Assembly: GCA_964397305.1 (NCBI GenBank)
Contig: CAYNIP010000006.1
Span: forward strand, 62,001-126,000
DNA: 64,000 bases
DNA from: JAAUTY01 sp964397305
Lineage (GTDB): Bacteria; Cyanobacteriota; Cyanobacteriia; Cyanobacteriales; Spirulinaceae
Direction of reading: 5' to 3'
A program made the translations under genes and the position numbers. Positions 1 to 8,689 of this stretch are shown here, piece after piece (positions within the stretch are counted from its first letter, which is position 1; each line of letters opens with the position of its first letter). The notes beneath the pieces are model-generated. The model ran no database searches. It saw nothing but the letters and a program-made list of their open reading frames with translations, and was not told where the DNA came from.

Positions 1-593
1 GCCTGACTTGGATCCTGCTTCATCAACGCTAGCAAAGATGCCACAACAGCCCTTGGATCGCGATGAATCACCAGAAATTTTGCCCTAGGAAAGGCTTGAG
101 CTAAAGAGTTGACAAACTCAACTGCCCAAACTTCCTTTAATCCAACCCAAGTTACATGGCTTTTAGTATCTAGCTGTGCATAGCCAGCAATAATATTTAG
201 AGCTGAGGTAAAAATTTGCTCGATGGTATTACCATCTAAATTCTTTAAGGCACCTGCTAACCCTGGGTTTTCTAAAGCTGCCCTCTCACAAATAGATGTT
301 TTAAGGTTCAGATTTAGGTTCAAGGGTAGATTGCTGGGCGCATTCAAAATAGCATCGAAAAATGTCGAGCCAGCAGGTTCAAAATAGAAATCTTGGAACG
401 GGCACTGAGGATCAAATTGATAACGCTGTGTCTTGGACACAGGTTCAATAACAAGATTGCGCCACGCTTTGAACAAAGGCATTAATGGGTCAAGGGCGAC
501 CACTGCCTGAGGATGGGTACTAATAGTTCGAGCTAAAAGATTAGTCCCTGAGCGTGCTACCCCAAAGATGAAAAGAAGGTTGAACTCAGTCAT
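1..593 (-). CDS. Sulfotransferase family protein, C-terminus cut by window edge
   Basis: The frame is open from an ATG at 593 to the window edge, giving 197 visible residues. Near the N-terminus the segment GVARSGTNLLAR is the 5'-phosphosulfate-binding loop of PAPS-dependent sulfotransferases. Near residue 180, HRDPRAVVAS is the 3'-phosphate-binding motif of the same fold. The family moves a sulfo group from PAPS to a sugar or other hydroxyl acceptor. The ATG overlaps the TGA of the upstream methyltransferase by 4 bp (590-593), so the two are probably translationally coupled as the end of the glycan operon. The acceptor is not known; a surface-glycan residue is inferred from context. The base composition is clearly more AT-rich than in the second half of the window. 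Confidence 0.85.
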   Translation of the reverse strand, partial: MTEFNLLFIFGVARSGTNLLARTISTHPQAVVALDPLMPLFKAWRNLVIEPVSKTQRYQFDPQCPFQDFYFEPAGSTFFDAILNAPSNLPLNLNLNLKTSICERAALENPGLAGALKNLDGNTIEQIFTSALNIIAGYAQLDTKSHVTWVGLKEVWAVEFVNSLAQAFPRAKFLVIHRDPRAVVASLLALMKQDPSQ

Positions 594-1708
594 GACACTT
601 CAGGCACAGCAGCCATAATCAGATCGTCGCATTGACGACCCGCATCACAAGAAGCTTGCAAGGCTGGAATCATATCTCCAAGATCTTCAAGGACTTGCGG
701 GTTATTAAGGCGCATAGCCAACTGCACTAAAAGTTCGTAGGCATCCATGCCAAAATACCAAACAGCTACGGGTCGAAAACCGGTTTCAACCAGTGCAGTG
801 GCGAGAGAGCTATCAGAGAAACAATTAAGATGCGAGGTGGGATCCATATGCCGAGCAATATTTTGAGGATTTTCGGCTTGGGCTACAGTTCCCAAGGCAT
901 CAAATCGCGGAACTTCAACAACTAACAGTCCATGATTAGGTTGCAAGAGCTTACGGGCTTTTTCCAAAAACCGACGAGGTTCGGGAGTATACTCCAATAG
1001 CCCCCACATGGTTACGATATCCACAGAGTTGTTACCAGTAGCCAGAAAATCTTCACCAATCAACTCTAAATCAAATGCCTGCTTGGCAAAAGCACGGGAT
1101 GTATGGCTGAGTTCAAAGCCTGTAGCTCTAATGCCTTGACGATGCATCCCAGCAACAAAGTGTCCTCCGCCCGCCCCCACATCAATGCATGTCATCGGGG
1201 TAGCTCCAACCACTCGCTGGTAGGTTTCCAAGACCCAGTTCACTTTGGGCAAGACGACCTGAGCTAGTCGAACTTCTAACGTTTTTGGATCGATGTAAAT
1301 TTGGCTGTGGTCGGCTGAAGCCTCAAATAGATGATTGACTTCTTGTAGCTCAAGCTGGACACCTACAAAGACATGACCGCAGGCAGAACAACGAACATAG
1401 GCAATATCAAATATTCTCAGAGCCTCTTCTACAGTCGTGGTGGAGGTGTGACAGCAAGGACATTGTTCAATCTCTTTCTTAGCAACATCTTGAGAATATA
1501 GTCGCTTGGCAGTTTGAGCCAAGAAAGCAGCATAATTGCGTAACTCATCAAGGTTTGTTTGCTTTAAGCCTATGACATCAAGCGGCTTGCCAGTATGCAC
1601 CTTTAGTTCAAAGGTTTGAGGGGTAGTATAGGGGGGGGTATAAGTCCAAGATTCTACCTGGACTTGAGCAGGGATAGCTAGGGGGGTGGTACGAGTCCAC
1701 AAACTCAT
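590..1708 (-). CDS. Zinc-ribbon class I SAM methyltransferase
   Basis: This 372-residue protein has two CxxC pairs at about residues 83-112 (CPCC and CSACGH), which look like a zinc ribbon. A Rossmann methyltransferase domain follows, with motif I as DVGAGGGHF near residue 175. This architecture (zinc-binding N-terminus plus Methyltransf_23) is common for sugar C- or O-methyltransferases in polysaccharide clusters. It shares the architecture of the protein at 2859-3704. Its stop overlaps the start of the sulfotransferase by 4 bp. A 227-bp AT-rich spacer separates it from the preceding methyltransferase, so it may have its own promoter. The start at 1708 lacks an obvious Shine-Dalgarno sequence. 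The substrate is unknown. Confidence 0.8.
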   Translation of the reverse strand: MSLWTRTTPLAIPAQVQVESWTYTPPYTTPQTFELKVHTGKPLDVIGLKQTNLDELRNYAAFLAQTAKRLYSQDVAKKEIEQCPCCHTSTTTVEEALRIFDIAYVRCSACGHVFVGVQLELQEVNHLFEASADHSQIYIDPKTLEVRLAQVVLPKVNWVLETYQRVVGATPMTCIDVGAGGGHFVAGMHRQGIRATGFELSHTSRAFAKQAFDLELIGEDFLATGNNSVDIVTMWGLLEYTPEPRRFLEKARKLLQPNHGLLVVEVPRFDALGTVAQAENPQNIARHMDPTSHLNCFSDSSLATALVETGFRPVAVWYFGMDAYELLVQLAMRLNNPQVLEDLGDMIPALQASCDAGRQCDDLIMAAVPEVS

Positions 1709-1935
1709 TATTTTATTGCTCGTAAATTCGTTACATAGTCCACAGTGTCAACCCCGATCTACATTGGCTGAAACCTTACACGCTCAGCTATCAAAGCTCC
1801 CAGATACAGCGGATCTCAATTCAGTCCAATACACCGGACGTCTCCAAGGCACTACCTGCAATCTTTACGAGCTTTGGATGTATTGCACTGGCTCAGGAAA
1901 CGCTATGCAGTATCGTAACCAACCGTCGTTGCCAA

Positions 1936-2841
1936 TCACAAGCGCTTACCAACTACCAAGAAAGCTGAAGCCATAAAGTAACCACGCCAATCGCGAGGAT
2001 TCTCCATTGCTAAACTTAGACGGCGAAAGAGACTGGGATTTTCCTTCTCAAATAGTGGAGGTAAACAATGATAATGATAGAACAATAGCTCTACATCGCA
2101 AAAACCAGCTCGTTCGAGTTGCGATTTTAACAGTAAGGGGTTGTGAGTTCTAGAGAGAATTTGATCGTAGCCTGGCTCACCCGTTTTTCCAGTCCGAATC
2201 GGGGGTGAATCCATACGGAAATATTGCTGCATTTCATCTAGGGCAGCAGCAATCGCTTCCCGATCTGAATCCAGAGAGGTTGCCTCTGATAAAATCAATT
2301 CGTCCTTCAAGAACTGATAGGAATAGCGATTTAAAGTGAAAAGAGCAAAAAATTGATTGCGAGCTTCAATAGCCACTAAACCACCCGGTCGAACAGAAGC
2401 TTTGAGATTCTCTATCACCTCTCGATCAGCCGCTTCAGGAATATGTGGATAAACACCAATACAAATAGCAGCATCAAACGGAAAAACATCTGGAGCAACT
2501 GGGCAACGAAATGCAGAGCGATCGCGAACGCTACCTTGCCAAATTCGTCCCGGTAGTAATCCTGCTGACTGAAGAACGCGATCGCCCTCGGCAACCATCT
2601 CAGAGGTCAAATCAAATCCATATACTTCAAGCTCTGGATGGATTAAATCTCGCAGCATCGAAGCAGGCCCGCAACCTGCATCTAGTAAAGTTCTTGCCTC
2701 AGATTCATGCAAGAGCTGGCGAATAATCTCGCGGTGAACTGGAGGATAAGCATTAGGACTCCCATAATACTCATCGTAGTAGGTTGTCCCCCAAGTTGAA
2801 TAACAACGTTGAACTGCCACTTCTTGAGAATCTTGATGCAT
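1936..2841 (-). CDS. Class I SAM-dependent methyltransferase
   Basis: The protein has 301 residues. Motif I is LLDAGCGPAS near residue 57, in a Rossmann methyltransferase fold, and the acidic loop follows around FDLTSEM. It has no zinc-ribbon cysteines, unlike its two neighbours. The start at 2841 is preceded by GAGG at a suitable distance. It lies 17 bp downstream of the zinc-ribbon methyltransferase at 2859-3704, so the two are probably co-transcribed. A role in methylating a surface sugar is inferred from position only; small-molecule methylation cannot be excluded. Confidence 0.75.
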   Translation of the reverse strand: MHQDSQEVAVQRCYSTWGTTYYDEYYGSPNAYPPVHREIIRQLLHESEARTLLDAGCGPASMLRDLIHPELEVYGFDLTSEMVAEGDRVLQSAGLLPGRIWQGSVRDRSAFRCPVAPDVFPFDAAICIGVYPHIPEAADREVIENLKASVRPGGLVAIEARNQFFALFTLNRYSYQFLKDELILSEATSLDSDREAIAAALDEMQQYFRMDSPPIRTGKTGEPGYDQILSRTHNPLLLKSQLERAGFCDVELLFYHYHCLPPLFEKENPSLFRRLSLAMENPRDWRGYFMASAFLVVGKRL

Positions 2842-2858
2842 TACACCTCAGCCAATAA

Positions 2859-3704
2859 CTATTTAGGCACAGCTAAAAAGGCCCGCAGGGTGAACTTAGA
2901 ACTAGGCTCGCGCAGGCGCTCCATCACTAGTCCTCTCAATCCTGCCCGCGACACCAAAAGCGCCAACGACGCTAGGCTAAAAACATGATGATGTTCAATA
3001 AAGAACTCCTCGCGACCAAACCCTGCCTCAGCGGCAGCTTCCCCATCTGGCAACTCGACATAAATAAAACCACCGGAGCGCAAATAACTTTTGCTCTTGG
3101 CGAGCATTGCTACCGGATCGGTGACGTGTTCGAGCACTTTGTTGAAAGCGATCGCATCGTAGCATCCCAACTCAGCCGATTTCATAAAATCGCCGCATAC
3201 AGCGGATACACCTGCGACCTCAACAATATGAGCGACCGCACCAGGATCAGGATCGAGCGCTGTCGCACTCCAGCCAGATCTTTGCATCTGGTAGGGGAAG
3301 ACGCCGAGACCAGACCCGACATCAAGGATAGTTGGCGATCGCCCCACAAACTCAGGCCTTTGGAAGTAACTTTTGGCAAAAGCCAGAATTCGCTCTACGC
3401 GGCCCCAATTATCCGACCTTTCCGGCGGCAGTGCAACAATACGCTCAAACGTTCGTCGCATCCCCTCGCGGCCGTAGGTAGCACCCACATAAGCCCCTTC
3501 ATACAACCGTGACAGATCGAAATTACCCAGCGAAATAAAGTGCCCGCAGACCTGGCACTGGTGAATCTCGCGATGGTAGGCATCGCTCTCTAGCTCAAAG
3601 CGCGTTTCTCCCTCCGGAGGCGCATCATAAACCCAGGCGCGGCGCAATTCATTGCCGCACATCGGGCAAGCCTGCGGCGGCCAGGTTGCAGCCTGCTCAA
3701 GCAT
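2859..3704 (-). CDS. Zinc-ribbon class I SAM methyltransferase
   Basis: I place the start at 3704 (MLEQAATWPP), preceded by GGAGGG about nine bases upstream. An ATG at 3749 would overlap the upstream gene more deeply. The resulting 281-residue protein begins with CPMCG and CQVCGH pairs (zinc ribbon), followed by a methyltransferase domain with ILDVGSGLGVF and the post-motif EHVTDPVAML. It overlaps the preceding small gene by 8 bp. It resembles the protein at 590-1708 in domain order, so the operon carries two zinc-ribbon methyltransferases. The likely role is methylation of a nucleotide-activated or polymer-linked sugar, inferred from the cluster. Confidence 0.78.
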   Translation of the reverse strand: MLEQAATWPPQACPMCGNELRRAWVYDAPPEGETRFELESDAYHREIHQCQVCGHFISLGNFDLSRLYEGAYVGATYGREGMRRTFERIVALPPERSDNWGRVERILAFAKSYFQRPEFVGRSPTILDVGSGLGVFPYQMQRSGWSATALDPDPGAVAHIVEVAGVSAVCGDFMKSAELGCYDAIAFNKVLEHVTDPVAMLAKSKSYLRSGGFIYVELPDGEAAAEAGFGREEFFIEHHHVFSLASLALLVSRAGLRGLVMERLREPSSKFTLRAFLAVPK

Positions 3705-4086
3705 TGCTGGTTCCCTCCAGTACCGCAGCAAGCGATTGCAGCGCCGCATCGCTGTCCAGCCAAGCTACCACAGCTAGCGCTTCCACCTTGAGATAGCGTT
3801 CAAAAGCTACCTCCTTGCCCTGCTCCACCAATAAAACAAAGTAGCGCCCAAGGCGATTTCGTACTAATACTCCGCGCAAACCAAAGTTGACCAGCCGACT
3901 ATTGAGCGACGGCGTCGCATAAAAACCCCAATCCTTTCGCGTTACATCGTATTCTGCTCCCGCTTCCGTCAAAAACGTCACTTGCTCATCAGGAGCCAGC
4001 TCGACGCGACCACAATCTGCAATCGTTACCGTTTCGCCAAAACCAACTTCATAAGTTCGTGGCGGTTCAATCAGGGTAAATTTCAT
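3697..4086 (-). CDS. Hypothetical protein in glycan operon
   Basis: I do not recognise this 129-residue protein. It is mostly predicted beta strand, has no membrane segment and no cysteine-rich motif beyond one Cys near residue 25, and ends in a helical tail rich in Ala and Leu. Its stop overlaps the next methyltransferase by 8 bp, and it starts 25 bp downstream of the PD-(D/E)XK-like gene. It is therefore a bona fide member of the operon. It could be a structural partner of a neighbouring enzyme, but nothing in the sequence proves a function. Confidence 0.6.
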   Translation of the reverse strand: MKFTLIEPPRTYEVGFGETVTIADCGRVELAPDEQVTFLTEAGAEYDVTRKDWGFYATPSLNSRLVNFGLRGVLVRNRLGRYFVLLVEQGKEVAFERYLKVEALAVVAWLDSDAALQSLAAVLEGTSNA

Positions 4087-4111
4087 CCCAGCTCTGCTTA
4101 AATTTTGAAAT

Positions 4112-4714
4112 TCATAATTGTTGCTGGCACAGAGAAAAGAGCGAGTATAGCGCGCCCATCAGTTCTTCCAGTGGATCGAGGGAGAAAAACTTGGTATTCT
4201 TAGTAAAACATTCTGCCTTAAGAGCACCAAATTCCCAGAGTTTACCATTAGAAACTCCCCCAAAAATCTGTCGTTCAGGATCGTCGTTCAAATTCCGAGC
4301 TGCTAGCATAGCAGCCAAACACTGACCCCAACCCGCTTCAAAATCATCGCGTTTGGCTTCTATAAGCATTAGGTAGGGCGGTTCTAGTAATACCTTACCG
4401 CGAGGCGATCGCCGCGCCAATAGGTAGTCAGGGACACCTGATAGCTGCTCATCCCAGTAAAGAGGCTGGTGACTCCAAAGCAAAAAAGACTTGTAATAAT
4501 GGCGCCAGATCTCCCACAGGATCGGCGCAATAATCGCCTCACAGATAGCAGCTTCTGAGTTGAATACAACCCCTTCCGCAAGTACAAGCTGGAAGCGTGA
4601 CCGAAACAACTCATCCGGCACAAACTCTTGGAGAGGAAGGAAGTCTCGTTCCTGATAGGTTAAAGGAAACTCCTGCAAAATTGCAGCAATACTCTTATAG
4701 CTAGTAAAAGGCAT
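4112..4714 (-). CDS. PD-(D/E)XK-like protein inside glycan operon
   Basis: The start is set at 4714 because AGGAAGG lies just upstream, giving 200 residues; a start at 4747 would run into the preceding gene. Around residues 95-130 the order PDYLLA..., then YLMLIEAKRDDFEAGWGQ resembles the PD...(D/E)xK core of the restriction-endonuclease fold, with IEAK as the second half of the motif. Proteins of this type are widespread and usually uncharacterised in cyanobacteria. It starts 10 bp downstream of the sugar amidotransferase stop and is on the same strand. A nuclease in a sugar operon is unexpected, and it may be a passenger. Confidence in the fold is moderate. Confidence 0.55.
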   Translation of the reverse strand: MPFTSYKSIAAILQEFPLTYQERDFLPLQEFVPDELFRSRFQLVLAEGVVFNSEAAICEAIIAPILWEIWRHYYKSFLLWSHQPLYWDEQLSGVPDYLLARRSPRGKVLLEPPYLMLIEAKRDDFEAGWGQCLAAMLAARNLNDDPERQIFGGVSNGKLWEFGALKAECFTKNTKFFSLDPLEELMGALYSLFSLCQQQL

Positions 4715-4724
4715 CGGTCCTTCC

Positions 4725-5840
4725 TCAAAACCAAGACCAGTCAGCAATCAAGAAGTTAGAAATCACCCAGCGATCGCCCTCTCGCGACCAAATCTCAAGA
4801 TTGCGAAACCGCTCAGCCACTTCAAAAAAATGCGCCACCGAAATACTCACAAAATCGCAGAATTTCTCAATATCCTCATGGGGAGTTTCGTCACCGCGAT
4901 CGCGCAGAATCGCAATCGCCTCCTCCCGACTCAAGCGCCCGTTGCGAATTTCCAGGGCCAGATTATCGAACGTGCGCGTAAAGCCAAACTTGTACCACTT
5001 GAGCCAATGATGAATCGAGATGAAATCATCGTCAATATCGGCATAGTCATAATATCCTGTTCGCGCTCCGGTTGCCCGCTGAAAGCCATGGGCTGTCGCA
5101 ACCTGCAAACTCGTCTCAACATCCCAAGGGAAATAGTAGCCGAGAAAAATCGCAACAACGCCCTGCTGCTGTAGCTCGCGTGCTGATGGACCAAAGTAGG
5201 GAGTTAATTCTTGGCGGGAAAGGCGATCGCTGACCCAATCCTCAGCCGTCGTGCCGTGCGTAACGCCATAAGTACGCAGCCAAACCTCGTCCAACTGGAA
5301 TCCAGTTTTCTCCTCGCCGCGACTGCCGTACTCAAAGGCCGAATTCTCCCCCCAAACCACCAGAGGAATATCAAATTTTGCGGCAATCTTTAGGGGAATA
5401 TTGAACAGCGCCATGTGCATGGGGATCGCCGTCGAGCCATATTTGACCAACGCTTCATAGAGAAATTTTCGTTCCACTTTGGGGTTGACTTGATAATCGA
5501 TGTGATCGACTCCGAGCGCAACCAAGTTATCAAGATTTCGCTGACCAATTGCTGTCCTCGCTGGCGTCTTCCAGGTTACAGCCAAGGGATTCAGCCCATA
5601 CTCCAAACATTTCACCGTTTGCCAGGTACTATCTTTACCGCCGCTGACCGGAATCAAACAGTCGTAGCCTTGACTCCGCTGCTTCGCACGGGCCACAACC
5701 TCGCGAAACGCTGCCTCCCTAGACAGCCAATCAATCTCGCGCTTTGTGCCATGAGCCTTGCAAGCATTGCAAATTCCATCCGCCCCAATGCTCAAATTGG
5801 GGCGCGTATCTGGAAGAACGCAAGCTTGGCAATATCTCAT
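4725..5840 (-). CDS. N-acetyl sugar amidotransferase (PseA/WbpG/PtmG-like)
   Basis: The 371-residue protein opens with two zinc-type pairs, CQAC and CNAC (residues 4-27), followed by the PP-loop SGGKDS at 66-71. This is the signature arrangement of the N-acetyl sugar amidotransferase family (WbpG, PseA, and PtmG of the legionaminic pathway). Those enzymes adenylate an acetamido sugar and use ammonia to form an acetamidino group. The start at 5840 overlaps the AsnB stop by 4 bp (ATGA), so the two are coupled. The usual ammonia donors HisH and HisF are not in the window; the adjacent AsnB may serve instead, which is inference. Confidence 0.85.
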   Translation of the reverse strand: MRYCQACVLPDTRPNLSIGADGICNACKAHGTKREIDWLSREAAFREVVARAKQRSQGYDCLIPVSGGKDSTWQTVKCLEYGLNPLAVTWKTPARTAIGQRNLDNLVALGVDHIDYQVNPKVERKFLYEALVKYGSTAIPMHMALFNIPLKIAAKFDIPLVVWGENSAFEYGSRGEEKTGFQLDEVWLRTYGVTHGTTAEDWVSDRLSRQELTPYFGPSARELQQQGVVAIFLGYYFPWDVETSLQVATAHGFQRATGARTGYYDYADIDDDFISIHHWLKWYKFGFTRTFDNLALEIRNGRLSREEAIAILRDRGDETPHEDIEKFCDFVSISVAHFFEVAERFRNLEIWSREGDRWVISNFLIADWSWF

Positions 5841-7669
5841 ACAGCAAATTCCTCCAAGAATATCTTGCTATTGAGGAAATAGAAGAAGAACTTGCTCTCG
5901 CTGTTCGGTAGCTCAGATTTCGTCAAAAGCTGCTCGATTTTCGAGCGGTGAATGCGTTCGTAAATCGGGCTATCGTCCAGTAAATAGGCCTTCACGTCAG
6001 GGTCGCGCAAGTCGAGGAAATCTAAAATCGGCGCATTAAACCCTACCTTACGCCGATTGTCGAGAATGCGATCGGGAACAATGCCGCGCATCGCATCCCG
6101 TAGTACTGCTTTCGCTTTACCGTCGCGAATGAGGTGGCGGCAGGGCAGGCGATAGCAGACATCAAATAGGCCGCGATCGAGAAAGGGCGAGCGATTCTCA
6201 ATGGAGAAATACATCGCATTCAAGTCGTCCTCGTGGAGGATGACTGGCGTAGCTTCGTGAAATAGCTCATTTAACGTGCGATTGCGGAGCAGACTGTCCG
6301 TAAACTTGGTTTCCGCAAACGGCTCTTGCCAAGGTTCGACGAAATATTGTGCGAAGGCTTCAGCATCGAGAAAAATATGCTCACGAAACTCAGGATTCTC
6401 AACAAACAAATCGGGGTTCTTCAAGTAGCGATTACGCACAATTGGTGCAATATGTTGCTGCCAGTTTGCGAGCGAGACTTGGTGTAGATTGCTATCATGA
6501 CGAACCTCATACAAGTAAGCAAGATGATGGTCGTAATAACCCGTAAACATTTCATCGGCAGCCGTGCCACTGACAGCGATGCGATAGCCTTGAGCGGCAA
6601 CGCTTTCCATTAGGAGCCAATGAGCGTAATACGTGATGGTATAAACAGGAGCATCGTGGTAGCGAACGAGCGATCGCAACTTCGGCAAAAAGTCTTGGGG
6701 ATTAACAGGAATTGCCGTGTGCTTAATACCCAACTCTCGCACAGCATAGTCAACAAGCTCTTGCTCTTCATAACGCGCATCCGTATTAACAATTGTGAAA
6801 CCTTGTACGTCGTAGCCAAAGACTCGCTTAGCTATTGCAATTAATGAATTAGAATCAACGCCGCCGCTCATGCAAAAGGCGATCGGTACGTCGGCTCGCA
6901 AGCGAATCTCGACCGCATCTAGCAGGGCTTGCCGTGCCTGCTGGATGGCAGCGTCATAGGCAATGGACTCATCAGGAGTAAAGTAAGGTTGCCAATAGCG
7001 CTGAATGGTCTGCTCCCCTCTCGTCTCTACCGTGACGATGGATGCTGAAGGGACTTCTGCAATACCCTGAAAAAAGCTGTGCGGCTGCTTATAGAGCGCT
7101 TTGTAGCCGTTGATGATATAGCGGCAGAGATGGTCGTCGTCGACAGGCAAGCGCTGCGCGATGAGTGCCTGAATTGCCTTAATTTCAGAACCGAAATAGA
7201 AGTCGCTGGCGTCTTGATAAGTATAGAGCGGCTTCTCGCCAAAGCGATCGCGACCTAAAACTAACGATCCATCCCGCTCGTCATACACAGCTAAGGCCCA
7301 CATTCCTTCACAGCGGTCGAGAACTTCCCAGCCGAACTCATCAATCGCTGTTAGAAAAACTTCGGTGTCTGACGTGGTTGTGAATCGGCGGCCGCGCGAT
7401 CGCAAGTCGCGCTGAATTTCCAAATAGTTGTAGAGTTCGCCATTGAAAATAATCCACTTAGAACCAACCTGAAAAGGCTGATTCGCACGCGGATCGAGGT
7501 CAATAATGCTCAGACGAGTATGCAAGAGGTGAACGTGCTGGCCAGCCGCATTGACCCAGTGGCGATCGCCCCGCGCATCGGGCCCGCGCCGACCCATCCG
7601 AGTTAAGCAGGTCTCGAGGCGATCGCGCTCAATCCGCCGCGTTCCGATGTAGCCAGCAATTCCGCACAT
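5837..7669 (-). CDS. asnB: Asparagine synthase (glutamine-hydrolysing) family protein
   Basis: The start is taken at 7669 so that MCGIAGYIG is N-terminal, because catalytic Cys2 must be exposed after Met removal. GGAG lies nine bases upstream, whereas the longer reading needs a TTG at 7675. The 610-residue protein has an N-terminal class II glutaminase domain (RRGPDARGD loop) and a synthetase domain with PP-loop SGGVDS near residue 265. The family transfers glutamine-derived ammonia to an adenylated acceptor, classically aspartate. In glycan clusters such proteins often amidate sugars or uronates. It lies between NeuB and the PseA-like enzyme with a 4-bp overlap to the latter, suggesting joint action. 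Confidence 0.88.
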   Translation of the reverse strand: MCGIAGYIGTRRIERDRLETCLTRMGRRGPDARGDRHWVNAAGQHVHLLHTRLSIIDLDPRANQPFQVGSKWIIFNGELYNYLEIQRDLRSRGRRFTTTSDTEVFLTAIDEFGWEVLDRCEGMWALAVYDERDGSLVLGRDRFGEKPLYTYQDASDFYFGSEIKAIQALIAQRLPVDDDHLCRYIINGYKALYKQPHSFFQGIAEVPSASIVTVETRGEQTIQRYWQPYFTPDESIAYDAAIQQARQALLDAVEIRLRADVPIAFCMSGGVDSNSLIAIAKRVFGYDVQGFTIVNTDARYEEQELVDYAVRELGIKHTAIPVNPQDFLPKLRSLVRYHDAPVYTITYYAHWLLMESVAAQGYRIAVSGTAADEMFTGYYDHHLAYLYEVRHDSNLHQVSLANWQQHIAPIVRNRYLKNPDLFVENPEFREHIFLDAEAFAQYFVEPWQEPFAETKFTDSLLRNRTLNELFHEATPVILHEDDLNAMYFSIENRSPFLDRGLFDVCYRLPCRHLIRDGKAKAVLRDAMRGIVPDRILDNRRKVGFNAPILDFLDLRDPDVKAYLLDDSPIYERIHRSKIEQLLTKSELPNSESKFFFYFLNSKIFLEEFAV

Positions 7670-7675
7670 CAACAA

Positions 7676-8689
7676 CTACTCCAAATCTTCGAGGGTCAAG
7701 TGCTCGCCGGCTGCAAGCGATCGCTTCAGCATCCTACCCAGAATTGCCGACTCCGAGCCCGGTGACAGACCCGTTCCTGGCCGCGTCCACACCAGATCTT
7801 CCCACTGCAACCGCTCCCCTGGCAGCAGATCGCGCTTAGCCGTTACCGAGCGGCGAATTGGCGTTGCTAAGGCTTCAGCGCAGGGTTGCACAGTCTTGCT
7901 GAAAGAGCCGAGCATAGCCTCTGTGGCCCGCACCCGCTGAACCAGTTCTCGCATTTCCTCAGGATCGGCTGAAAGTTGGTGATCGCGAAACTCGGAATAA
8001 TATTTATCTAAGGTAAAATGTTTCTCAATTAATCGCGCCCCAACAGCAACAGCTAATACCGCCGCTTCTGCGCCGACGACGTGATCGGAGTAACCCACTA
8101 GACAATCCAGGTTCTGTGCCAAGAAGGCGATCGCCCGCAAGTTTGCCTGCTCGATCGGGACAGGGTAACTGCTCACGCAATGCAACACAGCCAACTGCGG
8201 TTGACTGACACCAGCTGCCTGCCAACTACTTTGCAGATAGCTTATCGTCTTCTGGACTTGAACCCAATCGCTAATTCCTGTTGAGAGAATAACCGGTTTA
8301 CCAGTCTTCGCCACGCGATCGAGCAAAGGATAAAAGGTATCGTCGGAGGAGGCAATTTTGTAGGCAACAACTAGGGGTTCAAGAAGAGCTGCACTCTCTA
8401 AGTCGAGCGGCGTTGAGAGAAAGAACAAGCCTAGGGACACAGCCAAACTTGCGAGCTGGGCAAATTCTTCGTCGTTGAGTTCAAAACTTTTGAGGCGAGC
8501 AAAGCGTTCTCGATCGACAGGGCGAATGAATTGTTCTGTTTTAAATGTCTGAAACTTGACTGCATCGACACCGCAAGCCGCTGCTTGGCGCACCAACTCG
8601 CAAGCAACCTCAAAATTGCCCTCGTGATTGTTACCAATTTCCGCCACAATCGCGACGCGCTCGTTCAGATCTAGCGTTCCTAGCTTCAT
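7676..8689 (-). CDS. neuB: NeuB-type nonulosonic acid synthase (PseI/LegI-like)
   Basis: The 337-residue protein has an N-terminal TIM-barrel synthase domain (AEIGNNHEGNFE near residues 16-27, TPLDLES, STGISD) and a C-terminal SAF/antifreeze-like domain from about residue 275 (RRSVTAKRDLLPGE). The family condenses phosphoenolpyruvate with a hexosamine (ManNAc or 2,4-diacetamido-trideoxyhexose) to form sialic, legionaminic or pseudaminic acid. The presence of an aminotransferase, an acetyltransferase and an SDR upstream points to a diamino-sugar substrate rather than ManNAc. That choice is inference. The ATG overlaps the acetyltransferase stop by 4 bp. Confidence 0.92.
   Translation of the reverse strand: MKLGTLDLNERVAIVAEIGNNHEGNFEVACELVRQAAACGVDAVKFQTFKTEQFIRPVDRERFARLKSFELNDEEFAQLASLAVSLGLFFLSTPLDLESAALLEPLVVAYKIASSDDTFYPLLDRVAKTGKPVILSTGISDWVQVQKTISYLQSSWQAAGVSQPQLAVLHCVSSYPVPIEQANLRAIAFLAQNLDCLVGYSDHVVGAEAAVLAVAVGARLIEKHFTLDKYYSEFRDHQLSADPEEMRELVQRVRATEAMLGSFSKTVQPCAEALATPIRRSVTAKRDLLPGERLQWEDLVWTRPGTGLSPGSESAILGRMLKRSLAAGEHLTLEDLE

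Noticed and set aside
1686..1976. A 96-codon plus-strand frame between two methyltransferase genes
   Set aside because: It spans a spacer plus the ends of two opposite-strand genes and resembles no protein family.
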